Part shown: positions 22,478-31,352 of the stretch, one piece after another | How positions within the stretch are numbered: the first letter of the stretch is position 1 | How the letters are laid out: each line of letters opens with the position of its first letter | Assembly: GCA_000151295.1 (NCBI GenBank) | Contig: GG745343.1 | Location: 1,033,553 to 1,097,552, forward strand | Origin: Allomyces macrogynus ATCC 38327 | Lineage: Eukaryota; Blastocladiomycota; Blastocladiomycetes; Blastocladiales; Blastocladiaceae | Direction of reading: 5' to 3' | Length of the DNA: 64,000 nucleotides | Made by a program: the position numbers and the translations under genes | Notes under the pieces: model-generated | The model's input: only the letters and a program-made list of their open reading frames with translations | Told to the model about the DNA's origin: nothing | The model's database searches: none

Positions 22478-23829
22478 ATGATGGGCACCGGCTCCAGCCC
22501 GCACGCTGCCGCCGCGTCGGCGCGCACCACCAACGTCCGCCGTCACCCTCCAGTTCCAACAGCCAAGTCCAGTAACATGACCACCAGCTCCGCAAGCGAC
22601 CGTGCCGAAGAAAATGGAGAAGAAAACGACGATTACGATCTCCCGCCGCTCGAGGACATGTCACACGAGCTGCGACGGCTGCGAGAGCCACTCGAGGCAG
22701 CACGACGTGCAGCCGTACCGCCGGCAAACACCGCGACCTCAAGCAAGTCGCACAACGTGCCGATCACGCGAGATTCGACGTCGCTCACGGCCGACTTGGC
22801 GGTACGCCCGTGGTCAGCGGTTCTGGGACCTCGAACAATCGCTCACCGAGACATGTCCAAGTAGCCATCCAACCCGTTCATTCTCGGCGATCGCACCGCG
22901 GGGACCAAGCCGACCACATGCGACCCTGCTCCCGCAACCGGCGCGAGCAAGGCCGCGCCGCCAAAGACCACCAAGTCGACCACGCCGCCGTCGTCGGCGC
23001 CGTCGCTCGGTATGAAGCGCGGCTTCCTGAACGCGGCACCGAAAAAGACGGCCGCACCATGCAAGCCCGCCGGTGGAAAAGTTGCAGCTCGCAAACCCGC
23101 TCCGATCCCCGTCCTCGCCCCCAAGCCCAACACGACCAAGGATCACCCGTTCATGTTCAAGGAAGTTCAGGATGCGCTCAACGCGTCGCAGGGCTTGCTC
23201 GACAAGAAGGGTGCGTTCTTTTCCCGTTATTTACCTCAGCATTTTTCGCCGCTGACCCGGCTCCACCCTCGCCTCGATCTAGAATGGCTCACGCCCGACC
23301 TCCTCGCCGGCATCGACCAGGACCCCTCGCTCGCCTCCACTTTCGATGACCCCGAGTTTGGCCGGGTTCTCACCGCCATGCAGCGTGACCCGGCCGCCAC
23401 CATGAATGCCTACCGCACGCACCCGCGCGCGCAGCAGTTCATGGCCGCGATGCAAAAGGTGACGGGGATGATGGGCACACAACTTGACCAGCTTGCTAAC
23501 CGCGCACCCCCACCGGCCGCACCGACCACCGCAGCGGATTTGACGGAGGGACTGCCCGAGCACGAACGCAAGATTGTCGACGCCGTGCGCAAGGACCCGC
23601 GGCTCCAGGACGCATTGCGCGATCCGGGCGTGCAGCAGCTGATGCAAGACTTGCGGACCCGGCCGGGAGCGGTGCCGAGGTACGTTAGATGCGACGGGGG
23701 ATGGTCGTGCTGGGTTTGGGAGGCTAACGGTTGGTAATGTGTAGGGCGCTGCAGACGCAAATGTCCAAGGATATGCTCGCCAAGGTGCAGTTGCTCGTCG
23801 AGGCCGGAGTGTTGCAGCTGCAGTCGTGA
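22478..23829 (+). CDS. STI1/DP-repeat protein, possible chaperone cofactor
   Basis: Four exons join in phase: 22478-22801, 22865-23210, 23283-23679 and 23745-23829 (introns 63, 72 and 65 bp), giving 383 residues. Residues 1-110 are low complexity with an acidic patch (EENGEENDDYDLPPLEDM); residues 111-200 are Thr/Pro/Lys-rich. The C-terminal half has two STI1-like DP segments. The first is LAGIDQDPSLASTFDDPEF with VLTAMQRDP and NAYRTHPRAQQFMAAM. The second is IVDAVRKDPRLQDALRDPGV with QQLMQDLRTRP. STI1 domains occur in Hop/Sti1, Hip and ubiquilins and bind clients or HSP70/90. There is no TPR, UBL or UBA here, so it is not a standard member. The last exon adds a helix ending EAGVLQLQS. Confidence 0.65.
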
Positions 23830-23960
23830 CGCGCGCGAGAGAGAACTGGAGGTTGAGCAAACTGACGTGATGACAACTGTCACAAGTATTCAAACACACC
23901 GTCTTCTATTGAATCGTCTGCGGTTTGTTGGATTGTTGGACAAAGTGGAGAACGGAACCA

Positions 23961-24260
23961 TCAAACACTTGATCCTGCAGGTGCGGCCGCTGAAGCTGCG
24001 GACCCTTGCTGTGCTCTCCTCTGCTCGCACGCCTGCACCGCGCGGTTCAGCGCGTCGTGCGCGGCACGTAACCGGTCGAACCGGCACAGACCGGCAATCA
24101 CTTCGGTCGCGTCCTGCGCAACGGCTTTTGTCGAGTCGGTTTGTCTTGCCAATGTGTCGAGCTGGCCCTGCACGTCAACCACACTCCGTCGTCAGTTTGC
24201 ACCGCCCACTGCACTCCCGCAAAACTTAGTGAGTCTCACCTTGGTCTCCACCAACTGCCG
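23961..24260 (-). pseudogene. 3' half of a coiled-coil host gene interrupted by the viral element
   Basis: Minus-strand coding remnant. A short exon piece (24260-24240, ending ...QLVETK) is followed by a 72-bp GT-AG intron (24239-24168) and a last exon (24167-23961) encoding GQLDTLARQTDSTKAVAQD, then a predicted helix up to VQACEQRRAQQG and an Ala/Ser tail. Upstream of 24260 the reading frame enters the element's inverted repeat. The 5' half is at 46626-46939, and removing the element plus one TGCCG copy joins the halves in frame (GR|QLVETK). The pattern (short helices, LVE-K-x-x-L-D) loosely recalls BORC/BLOC-1 subunits such as KXD1 or BORCS6; I cannot assign it. Confidence 0.6.
24256..24260. 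repeat. Target-site duplication TGCCG, left copy
   Basis: TGCCG immediately precedes the first base of the left inverted repeat; the same five bases follow the right repeat at 46626-46630. Five or six bases is what retroviral-type (DDE) integrases of Polinton-like elements leave. Confidence 0.85.
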
Positions 24261-24286
24261 TGCGTATGCCCTTAAGGGCATACGCA
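24261..24286. repeat. Perfect 26-bp palindrome at the element tip
   Basis: TGCGTATGCCC-TTAA-GGGCATACGCA reads the same on both strands, and the mirror copy ends the right repeat at 46600-46625. In linear DNA it could fold into a terminal hairpin. Such ends suit a protein-primed or hairpin-primed replication mode. Confidence 0.9.
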
Positions 24287-25159
24287 CATGCCCCCAGGGC
24301 ACACCCTCAGTGCCCCCAGGGCACGCCCTGCCCGCAAGGGCAGCATGGGTAGAGTCCACCTATCGATGATTGCTCACCCCGAGTGAATTAGCGATACTCT
24401 ACCTTAGTCTACCTTGTGCCAATCCCAAGTCTACCTGCCCTCAGGGCACACCCTGCCCGCCAGGGCAGCAGTCAGTGAATAAAGGGTGTGTGCGGTAAGC
24501 AATCGAGGAATGCTCGTGGGTCGTGTCGATGATGGGCACAATGAGGTCGTGCCCTGGGGCACAATCGTGGTAGGTCAGGGCAGCGTCAGCAAACGTTGGT
24601 CGACGACCCCCCAAACGACTTGTAGTTATAGCATGTCCCGGTCAAAACCTATGTTATAGTCGATCAATGGCCCCTCGGATGACTTCGCGCGACCCCCCAA
24701 ACCTCCCTGGTTTAGCGTGACCGGGCCGTAACTTTTCGAAAGTTACGAACGTTTGGGGGGCGCATAGTCGCTATGCAAGCTGTTCACAGTTCACGGTTCG
24801 ACGGCCGTTTTAGAAAGTTTCAGAATGAATGTGGGATAAGCCCAGCGTCCTGTCCTTAATCCACATTCGACAGCAGAGGTCCCTAAATCCACCCCCAAAT
24901 CGTGAACATCGTGAACACCACACTGAGAGTTGGCCGCGGCAAGCTATCGGCTGTTCACTGTTCACGATTTCACGGCCATTCCAAAGTGTCCGGGGTAAGG
25001 CATGTCCTTAATCCACATTTGACAGCAGAGGTCCCTCAGTCCACCCATGAATCGTGAACCGTGAACACACTCGATAGCATGCCGCGGCCAATGGCGCTCG
25101 TGGCATGCCTGTCCTTGGCTGTCCTTGGGTGTACACGGTTTCTCTACAAGAAAATGAAT

Positions 25160-25362
25160 CGTGTACAGCTAAACGCTCGGGGGTCCAAACTGTACACGAT
25201 GTACACAGTTTGGGGGGTATTTTAGAAAGTTTTCTATTTCAATGTGGAGTAGGCTTTCATAATTGCGTGCTTAACCCACATTCATTTGGAAATCTTTCCA
25301 AAACCACCCCCAAACTGTGTACATCGTGTACATGCGCCACCCCGAGCAATTAGCTGTACACG
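25160..25362. repeat. Large fold-back module inside the left inverted repeat
   Basis: Left arm gtgtacagctaaacgctcgg, then tgtacacgatgtacacagtt. The right arm is its imperfect reverse complement (aactgtgtacatcgtgtaca, then ccgagcaattagctgtacac). Two related but weaker modules with gttcac/gtgaac in place of gtacac lie at about 24,780-24,920 and 24,950-25,070, each containing cttaatccacattYgacagc. The mirror copies are in the right repeat (45,524-45,726 for this module). Confidence 0.75.
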
Positions 25363-25495
25363 GTTTGGACCATGGCTCACGGCAGACACTGTCTTTGTTC
25401 ACGATTCTGTTCACGGTTTTATTGAAGGTCAGGGATTCGAGCCAGCCGAGGCTCCGCGTGCCGCAGGCATGTGGAGAAGGGTGCGCGAGGGGGTT

Positions 25496-27790
25496 TTATT
25501 CATCATCAAACACGACACTGGGGCCCTTGTAAATATAGACTTGGCACATTCGTCCGTCAATCCGCTTGCGGACCTTCTCAAAGAGTTTCTTGGTCTCTTC
25601 ATGAGGAACAACGTGACGACCAAGTTCACGACCAAACCCAACCATAGACAGGGTGTGATTGCCTGGGAAACGACGCTCGCGGTAGTCGCGGTAAATCTCG
25701 TACAGGTCCTGGATGTCCATTTCCTGCTCGACCGTCACAGCACCACGCCCGTTGATGCCACGCGCAAAGCCACCGTATTCGATAAAGTCCTTGACAAGCG
25801 CGCCAACTGGGTCAAGAGAAGCCTCCACCATTTCCTGGCGCTCCTCGTTCCGTGGGTAGTGGCTAATGTCGATATGCTCCAAGTCCAAATCGACGATGTA
25901 CGTGAAGATCGCATCAGCATTGGCCTTGACGAATCCTTTGAGTACGTTGAAATACTGCTTGTTGTTGCGGTACAAGTTTGAAACCAGCAGGGCCAGGATA
26001 CGACGACACGTTTCCGTGATGTTGAGAGGGTTGCTGTTGTTGGTCGCACCCACAAAGTTGTTGGTGTTGGCGACTTGGTATTTCTTGACGTACTTTTCGT
26101 TAATGATGCGGTAATCGTCGGTCATCACGTTTTTCATGACGTCCATAATCTCGTTGCGCTTCGCCTGCGACACCGCAGCAATCTCGTCGACGAGCACAAG
26201 AATCTTGTTTTCGAGCTCGCTGTTAAAGTCGCCCTTGAGGAATTTGCCAAGGTCGTTGATGGTCGTGCAGTTATGCCGGCCGAGAATAAACTCTGCGAGC
26301 AATGAAAAAAACATTCCTTTGCCTGCCCCCTCAAGGCCATGCATCATCAACATGACGCCAGACGGTTTCCCAGTCGTGAGAATCCACTGAATCCAGCGCA
26401 AGACGTACTGAAACTCGGCATCGCGTCCAGCACAGACGACGGTGCGAAGGTAATCCAGGTACAGCTTAATTTCCGACTCTTCGACTTTACGGTCGAGTTT
26501 CTTGGCAGCGAAACCAGAGAACGCGTTAAAGTATTCGATGATGAGACCGTTGTCAGCAGAGGGACCCCATTTCGGAGCGTACAGGTCAAACGTCCGCTGC
26601 TTCACTTGAGGAAACAACTTGTGCAGCGGCCGCGAGAACACAGCGTCGACAATCTTCTCCGAGACGTTGAGTTCCCACGGGTCATTAACCGTTCGCCGAA
26701 AGTAGTGCTCACCAGTCTTCAAATCTTTCCGAACAAATTCGCCGAGGTAAGCAACAAGCGCTGCCATCCACGACTCCTGGTCTTCTTCCGACTTGCGTGT
26801 CGACATGTGCTCAAAGAACTTCATTGCCAGGCGGTCCTTGTAAGCCCCGTCGCACTTTTCGATTTGCTCTGCCGCAAACTTCTGTGGGTCCTCGCAAAAT
26901 GCCGGGATTGCAGACTTGGCCTGAGCACCTGCAGGAATCGGCTTCTCGGCCCACGCAACGTCAAAACCAGTCTGCTCCGTCGTGTACGCGTGCAGCCCGG
27001 CCAGGAACTGGTCATTCACACGTTCCACGTCACGCTTCACCATGAGGCCATCAAACATGAGCACCGAGGGCACAACGTCGTTGGCGCGGCAGTAATCCAC
27101 CGCCCTGACCAAGATGACAGACTCGACTGCATTGAAGAGATTCGATAGCAGCGACCCCTTGTTGACTGCGCCGCCCGCCCGCGTCTTGCAAAACTTGACA
27201 ATATCCGGAAACTCGCGCTCAACACGCGGCGCAACCTCCTCGTACAGGACGCGGTGCATCTCAGTGACCTCAGGGTGCATGGCGTAGGTCGGGAATTCGT
27301 CAAAGAGAACAGCGAGGAATTTCTGTTTGTCGACCTTGTAGCGAGCAAGTGCCGCCGCCCGATCCGACACGTACAAATCGAGCGCATCTGAATGCTTGTT
27401 GTAATGCGCGAGAATGCCTCGCAGAATTGATGGCGCCGCCCCGACCATGTCCAGGTCCTGGAGCACGCCGTGCGTGAGTGGGTTGCGAAAGACTTCCTTG
27501 TTCATGCGCTGCAGCGACTCACTTGTGGGATAGAGTCGGCCAAACTTTTTCTCCAAGTTGCGCAGCGGCGTCTTGTGCTCGTAAACAGTTTCCTTGCCTT
27601 TCTCCTTTGAGTAGCGGGCCATGTACTGACTCTTGAACTTGCGTTTCTCCTCACGGTCCAGGCCAGAGTAGCGTTCGAGCAGTTCAGCAGCCCTCTCCAC
27701 CGAAATAAATTCGTTGAGAACGATGCGGCGACCATCGTCAAACTGGGTCTCAATGTTGGCGAGCGTGGCGGCAATCTTGGCGGCGTTCAT
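25496..27790 (-). CDS. Replication protein: family-A-like polymerase (TVpol type) fused to SF3 (D5-like) helicase
   Basis: 764 residues from the ATG at 27790. The C-terminal half is an SF3 helicase: Walker A GLEGAGKGMFF (about residues 483-493), Walker B ILVLVDEIA (about 525-533) and SF3 motif C NTNNFVGATNNSNP (about 568-581), followed by an LxxLxxxYRDYR helix. The N-terminal half has a polymerase-like pattern: a putative motif A DLDMVGAAPSIL (about 112), a helix KGSLLSNLFNAVES (about 205) and a motif-C-like VLMFDGLMV (about 244). This is the arrangement described for the transposon-virophage polymerase (TVpol) fusion. It should unwind and copy the viral genome. The gene points outward, with its stop 3 bp inside the left inverted repeat. 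The family-A assignment of the N-terminus is weaker than that of the helicase. Confidence 0.88.
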   Translation of the reverse strand: MNAAKIAATLANIETQFDDGRRIVLNEFISVERAAELLERYSGLDREEKRKFKSQYMARYSKEKGKETVYEHKTPLRNLEKKFGRLYPTSESLQRMNKEVFRNPLTHGVLQDLDMVGAAPSILRGILAHYNKHSDALDLYVSDRAAALARYKVDKQKFLAVLFDEFPTYAMHPEVTEMHRVLYEEVAPRVEREFPDIVKFCKTRAGGAVNKGSLLSNLFNAVESVILVRAVDYCRANDVVPSVLMFDGLMVKRDVERVNDQFLAGLHAYTTEQTGFDVAWAEKPIPAGAQAKSAIPAFCEDPQKFAAEQIEKCDGAYKDRLAMKFFEHMSTRKSEEDQESWMAALVAYLGEFVRKDLKTGEHYFRRTVNDPWELNVSEKIVDAVFSRPLHKLFPQVKQRTFDLYAPKWGPSADNGLIIEYFNAFSGFAAKKLDRKVEESEIKLYLDYLRTVVCAGRDAEFQYVLRWIQWILTTGKPSGVMLMMHGLEGAGKGMFFSLLAEFILGRHNCTTINDLGKFLKGDFNSELENKILVLVDEIAAVSQAKRNEIMDVMKNVMTDDYRIINEKYVKKYQVANTNNFVGATNNSNPLNITETCRRILALLVSNLYRNNKQYFNVLKGFVKANADAIFTYIVDLDLEHIDISHYPRNEERQEMVEASLDPVGALVKDFIEYGGFARGINGRGAVTVEQEMDIQDLYEIYRDYRERRFPGNHTLSMVGFGRELGRHVVPHEETKKLFEKVRKRIDGRMCQVYIYKGPSVVFDDE

Positions 27791-28366
27791 TGTGATTATA
27801 ATTGGTCGAGAAAATATTTTGCGTGTTCGTCTCAAACGCGTTTGCAAACGTGGGTTTGTGGTGCAAGGGTCGAAGCAAAAGTGCGCCGATGGGGGTCCAG
27901 AAACGTGGGCAAAAGGTCGACTTTATGCTGTTGCTGTGGATATCGATGAGCTCAGTTTCGTGGACGAAGTTTTGAAGTTTGAGAACTTGGTGTGAAACTT
28001 GGCGAGAAAGTTTGCAAAGTCGCGCGTGCAGAACCAAACGTTCAAAGGCAAAAGTGAGTGTGGCGCAGCAGACCCCCCAAACATGAAACTTGTTCGCAAG
28101 CCCCAACGCGCTGAGCCACAGCCTCACCCGCGAATTAACGATAATCCCTGCGGACATATAGCCGACCATTCCCCCTGTGTCTTTGCTCTTCAGATGTCGA
28201 CGACCCGGGTCGTTGGCATCTCTCCCATGAGAGGCGGCCTGGCCAGCTGCTTGGACATGGGTGGTCAGAAGACCGTGGAAACAGGGGTGGAACGAGTTGT
28301 GGTTATTGTAATAATTGGCCGTTGGGCGATGAAGAGCTTCGGGTCTCAAGGTATGTGGCCCGAATT
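27791..28366. other. Viral intergenic region without a supported gene
   Basis: About 575 bp upstream of the replication gene. Long overlapping frames exist on both strands, but none has a plausible start, motif or viral-type codon use. It probably contains the replication-gene promoter; AT-rich tracts lie at 27,790-27,830 (ttgtgattataattggtcg). Confidence 0.4.
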
Positions 28367-28504
28367 TCATTGGTTCACGTTGACGAAACGCTGGGTGTCG
28401 CGCACGTACAGGGGGACAACTAATCGTGGCGAGTTGAAGAGCTTTCTTCCTTGTTGGGCTGCGGAGAGTAGGTTTTGGCCGTTGGGCGCTGGAAACGAGG
28501 ACAT
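28367..28504 (-). CDS. Candidate 45-residue viral protein
   Basis: The ATG at 28504 opens a frame starting MSSFPAPNGQNLLSAAQQG, followed by a basic RKLFNSPRLVVPLYVRD segment and ending VNVNQ at a TGA (28367-28369). It lies in the otherwise empty stretch between the replication gene and the split gene, on the same strand as both. Composition looks protein-like, but no family is recognised and a chance frame is possible. Confidence 0.35.
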   Translation of the reverse strand: MSSFPAPNGQNLLSAAQQGRKLFNSPRLVVPLYVRDTQRFVNVNQ

Positions 28505-28662
28505 GATTCACCATTTCTTGGAGTTGGAGTCCCAGATTGGCTTGAGCGCGGCTTGGCGGAGCCTGCTGCTTGGTCATTCCGGGACTCCAAACTCGAGACT
28601 TGGTCACAACCGCCATTGTGATCACTTCTCGGGCCTCCTGCAACCGAAATCTATTGCTACAT

Positions 28663-29006
28663 TTATTCTGTGTCATCGTCAGCGGTGTTACTATGCTCTT
28701 CGGTTTTCTTCGGCAAAGGGGTCGAGCATGCGGTGCCAAGAATTTTCATGGCGTGCCACATCAACACTTTGTTGTACTTGACCACAATATCAATCCATTG
28801 TTCGTCGTAACTATGCAACCCAAACTCGGTCATGACCTTTCGGATGTCGACATTTGTTCGCTTCAATGCTCGTTCGCCAACAATCGATGTCAGTTCCCAG
28901 GTGTTTCGGAAGTGGTCAAAGGGAGTTTTCCTAAACTTTCGTGCAAGCAACTGTTCGGCAATGACGACCTTTGCCCCAAGTGCGCGGACAGTTTTCACAA
29001 AGTTGC
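28663..29006 (-). pseudogene. 3' part of a viral gene split by the copia retrotransposon
   Basis: Encodes ...NFVKTVRALGAKVVIAEQL, then WELTSIVGERALKRTNVDIR and ending in an acidic ADDDTE at 28663. The 5' part lies at 34710-34884. Removing 29007-34709 (retrotransposon plus one GTTGC) joins SCN to FVKT in frame, giving a protein of about 175 residues. No known domain is recognised. An open frame extends from here into the LTR but has no biological meaning. Confidence 0.7.
29002..29006. repeat. Target-site duplication GTTGC of the copia element, left copy
   Basis: GTTGC directly before the left LTR, repeated at 34705-34709 directly after the right LTR. Confidence 0.9.
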
Positions 29007-29193
29007 TTTCGCAAGGTTGAGCGGGAGAGGGAATGCATTTGGTGTGTGCACTCTGCACTTCAGCGGTGGTGGCAACCATAACCTAGGTTGCCACCATCAT
29101 TTACACAAGAATCCAACTCGAACAGCTCCAACAAGGAAACAATGAGGGAAGACAAATAACAAGAAACACAAATGCGAGACGAACACTTCGACA
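29007..29193 (-). repeat. 3' LTR of the copia element
   Basis: 187 bp, matching 34518-34704 except at 29010. It contains an internal hairpin (ggtggcaacc...ggttgccacc, about 29,063-29,093). Confidence 0.92.
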
Positions 29194-29252
29194 CTCCCCC
29201 ACGGCGAGCATTCCCTACGCGCGCGGAGAACAAAACAACAACTCCAATCATG

Positions 29253-31352
29253 TCACGAAGCTTGCGGAACGCACGAGTCAGCAAGCGGCTTGGTCAAAAT
29301 GTCGGCAATCTGGTTCTCCGTGTCCACGCGCCGCAGGTCAATCGTCTTCTTGGCAACTTGGTCCTGCAACCAGTGGGCGTGGATCTCAACGTGTTTCGAC
29401 GAGAGCAGCGCGTCCTTGGCAACACGCTCCGCCGACTCGTTATCTTCCATGAGCGGCGTCGGTCCATCTTGTTTGTACCTGAGCTCTTCCAGCAGCGCGC
29501 GTATCGTGAGGATCGTGTCGCCCGCTAAGCTTGCCGACACGTACTCAGCAGCCATGGTCGACTTTGCCACGAGCGTCTGCTTCTTCGAGCGCCAGGCGAC
29601 AGGGCTACCGCCAACCCGTATCACAAAACCCGATGTCGACTTGCGGTCGCCACGATCCTCGGCCCAATCAGCATCAGCAAACGCGTCAAGTTTCATATCC
29701 TTGCCCAAATACTTGATGCCGAGGTTCGACGTGCCCAACAGGTACCCAACAAGCCGCTTTGCAGCCTCGAGATGTAGCGTACCAGGTGCATGCATGAAAC
29801 GGCCAAGAATTGCAGTCGCAGCAGCAATGTCCGGCCGCGTTTTCGTCGCCGCAAAGAGCAGCGACCCGACAATGGCGAGGTACTCGGTCTTTACAACTGG
29901 ATCAATGATCTTGGGCAACTCGAGCAGCTCCTTGAAGTCGTTGGGTCGCATCGGGATCACCGGCCGCATCTTTTCGGGGATCTGGAACCGCTTGCCCATT
30001 GACTTGACGTACTGGCTCTGGTCAAGGTAAATCGACCCTTCGTCACTGTACGTAATCTTGCACCCGAGCAACCATGCCGCATCACCCAAGTCGTGCACCT
30101 TGAACTCGGACTTCAACTTGTCGACAATCCACTTGCGCAGCTCCTTGGTTGACGCGACAATCGGCAAGTCGTCGACATAGACTCCAATGAAGATCACGCC
30201 CTTGTCCGTCTTGTGCATGAACAGGCACTTGTCGTACTTGGACTCCGCAAATCCGAGTGAAATCAGGTAATCGGCCAAACGGCAGAACCACATGCGCGGG
30301 GCCTGCTTGGTGCCGTACAGCGCCTTAACGAGCATGCAGACCTTGTCCGAGTTCTGCTTGTCAACGAAGCCTGGTGGCTGCTCCATGAGCACGCGCTCCT
30401 TGATGTAACCGTACAGGAAGGCCGTCTTGATGTCGAGCTGCAGCGGCCGGACCTTGAGATACGCGGCGAGCGACAGAATCAGACGCAGCGTGTCAAACGA
30501 CGCAACGGGCGCAAACGTGTCCGTGTAATGCACGCCTGGAATGGCCGTGTATCCCTTGGCAACAAGTCGCGACTTGGCGCGCACAGGCTTTCCGTCTGCC
30601 CCGAGTTTCCACTTGAAGATCCAACCGGAGCGCATCACCTTGTCGCCTGGGCGGTGGTTGACGAGCACCCATGTCCCATTCTCGACGAGCGAGTTGTACT
30701 CGTCGAATGTCGGCGCGCGCCAGTCTGGGTGCGCTAGCGCTTCCTCGACCGTCTTGGGTTCCCAAACTGCACCCTGGGCGCCGACTTGAGCTGCGGCAAC
30801 GCATGCGAGCACCGCACTTGCCGACTCAACAGACTTGCTGAGATCCGAGTCCGGGTGCGCACGTAGAAACAGAGTCGGCAAATCGAGATCGACAATTCCG
30901 GACAGGGGCGAGCCTGAGTCAACGCCAGGGCCAGCTAGGGAACGAACAAGAGGGGCCGAAGCGTCAGTGCAATCACCATTCAGCCGCAACACGCGCACTT
31001 TCTCAACTGCGTCAGCAGCACGTTCGACGCCCCTTTTAGGTTCAGGATCCACCTCCCCCACGTCGGGCGTACTGCGGACGTGGGCAATGGCGTCGGGATC
31101 AAAACGGCGAGCGACCTCGGGCTGTAGGCCGCGCAAACGGCGTGATTGCCGTGCAACGGGCGCTTGAGCATCAGGTCGAAGAGCACCAACACCCCCATTG
31201 CTCACTTCTGGCGCATCGGCCTGACGACCGGGCTCCCCCACGTCCGCGAGGACCCCCCACTGGTCCCTGGTCCACCTGCGGCAAACCGGGCCTCTCGCCA
31301 ACTTGCAGATGATCGCGCTCCAACGCTGGCCCCGCCAGTGGGAGCTCGGCAA
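29253..31352 (-). CDS. Copia reverse transcriptase-RNase H segment
   Basis: Encodes the C-terminal pol. The RT part starts around WKLGADGKPVRAKSRLVAKGY and GVHYTDTFAPVA, followed by PLQLDIKTAFLYGYIKE and the catalytic VYVDDLPIVA (YVDD box). A tether follows, then copia RNase H with DAFADADWAEDRGDRKSTSG and AEYVSASLA. The stop is at 29253. The convincing similarity begins after about 30,760. The upstream part overlaps the integrase segment (31171-31352) in a different frame, so a frameshift near the C runs at 31,235-31,258 is needed to read through. Confidence 0.93.
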   Translation of the reverse strand: MPSSHWRGQRWSAIICKLARGPVCRRWTRDQWGVLADVGEPGRQADAPEVSNGGVGALRPDAQAPVARQSRRLRGLQPEVARRFDPDAIAHVRSTPDVGEVDPEPKRGVERAADAVEKVRVLRLNGDCTDASAPLVRSLAGPGVDSGSPLSGIVDLDLPTLFLRAHPDSDLSKSVESASAVLACVAAAQVGAQGAVWEPKTVEEALAHPDWRAPTFDEYNSLVENGTWVLVNHRPGDKVMRSGWIFKWKLGADGKPVRAKSRLVAKGYTAIPGVHYTDTFAPVASFDTLRLILSLAAYLKVRPLQLDIKTAFLYGYIKERVLMEQPPGFVDKQNSDKVCMLVKALYGTKQAPRMWFCRLADYLISLGFAESKYDKCLFMHKTDKGVIFIGVYVDDLPIVASTKELRKWIVDKLKSEFKVHDLGDAAWLLGCKITYSDEGSIYLDQSQYVKSMGKRFQIPEKMRPVIPMRPNDFKELLELPKIIDPVVKTEYLAIVGSLLFAATKTRPDIAAATAILGRFMHAPGTLHLEAAKRLVGYLLGTSNLGIKYLGKDMKLDAFADADWAEDRGDRKSTSGFVIRVGGSPVAWRSKKQTLVAKSTMAAEYVSASLAGDTILTIRALLEELRYKQDGPTPLMEDNESAERVAKDALLSSKHVEIHAHWLQDQVAKKTIDLRRVDTENQIADILTKPLADSCVPQAS

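Larger units (their letters stand above)
24261..25493 (+). repeat. Left terminal inverted repeat
   Basis: Reverse complement of 45393-46625 over 1,233 bp. The two copies have equal length, mirrored features at equal offsets and identical encoded short frames, so they are near-identical. Divergence begins at 25494, just before the stop of the replication gene. The outer 400 bp are rich in short palindromes built from tgccc/gggca; the inner part holds gtgaac/gttcac and gtacac motifs in fold-back modules. No gene is supported inside, although a 60-codon frame occurs in each copy. Confidence 0.95.

Noticed and set aside
24256..24261. Six-base target duplication, as usual for Polintons
   Set aside because: Only five bases (TGCCG) match on both sides; extending by one in either direction fails.
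24829..25011. 60-codon frame present in both terminal repeats (also 45875-46057)
   Set aside because: Falls within the fold-back modules and has no protein-like features; duplication follows from the inverted repeat itself.
27750..28739. 329-codon minus-strand frame upstream of the replication gene
   Set aside because: Overlaps the replication gene in another frame, changes composition along its length and has no motif. A short frame inside the same stretch (28367-28504) looks more protein-like.
29018..29193. Shorter LTR of 176 bp with canonical TG...CA ends
   Set aside because: Flanks of that version share no duplication, whereas the 187-bp version is bordered by GTTGC on both sides.
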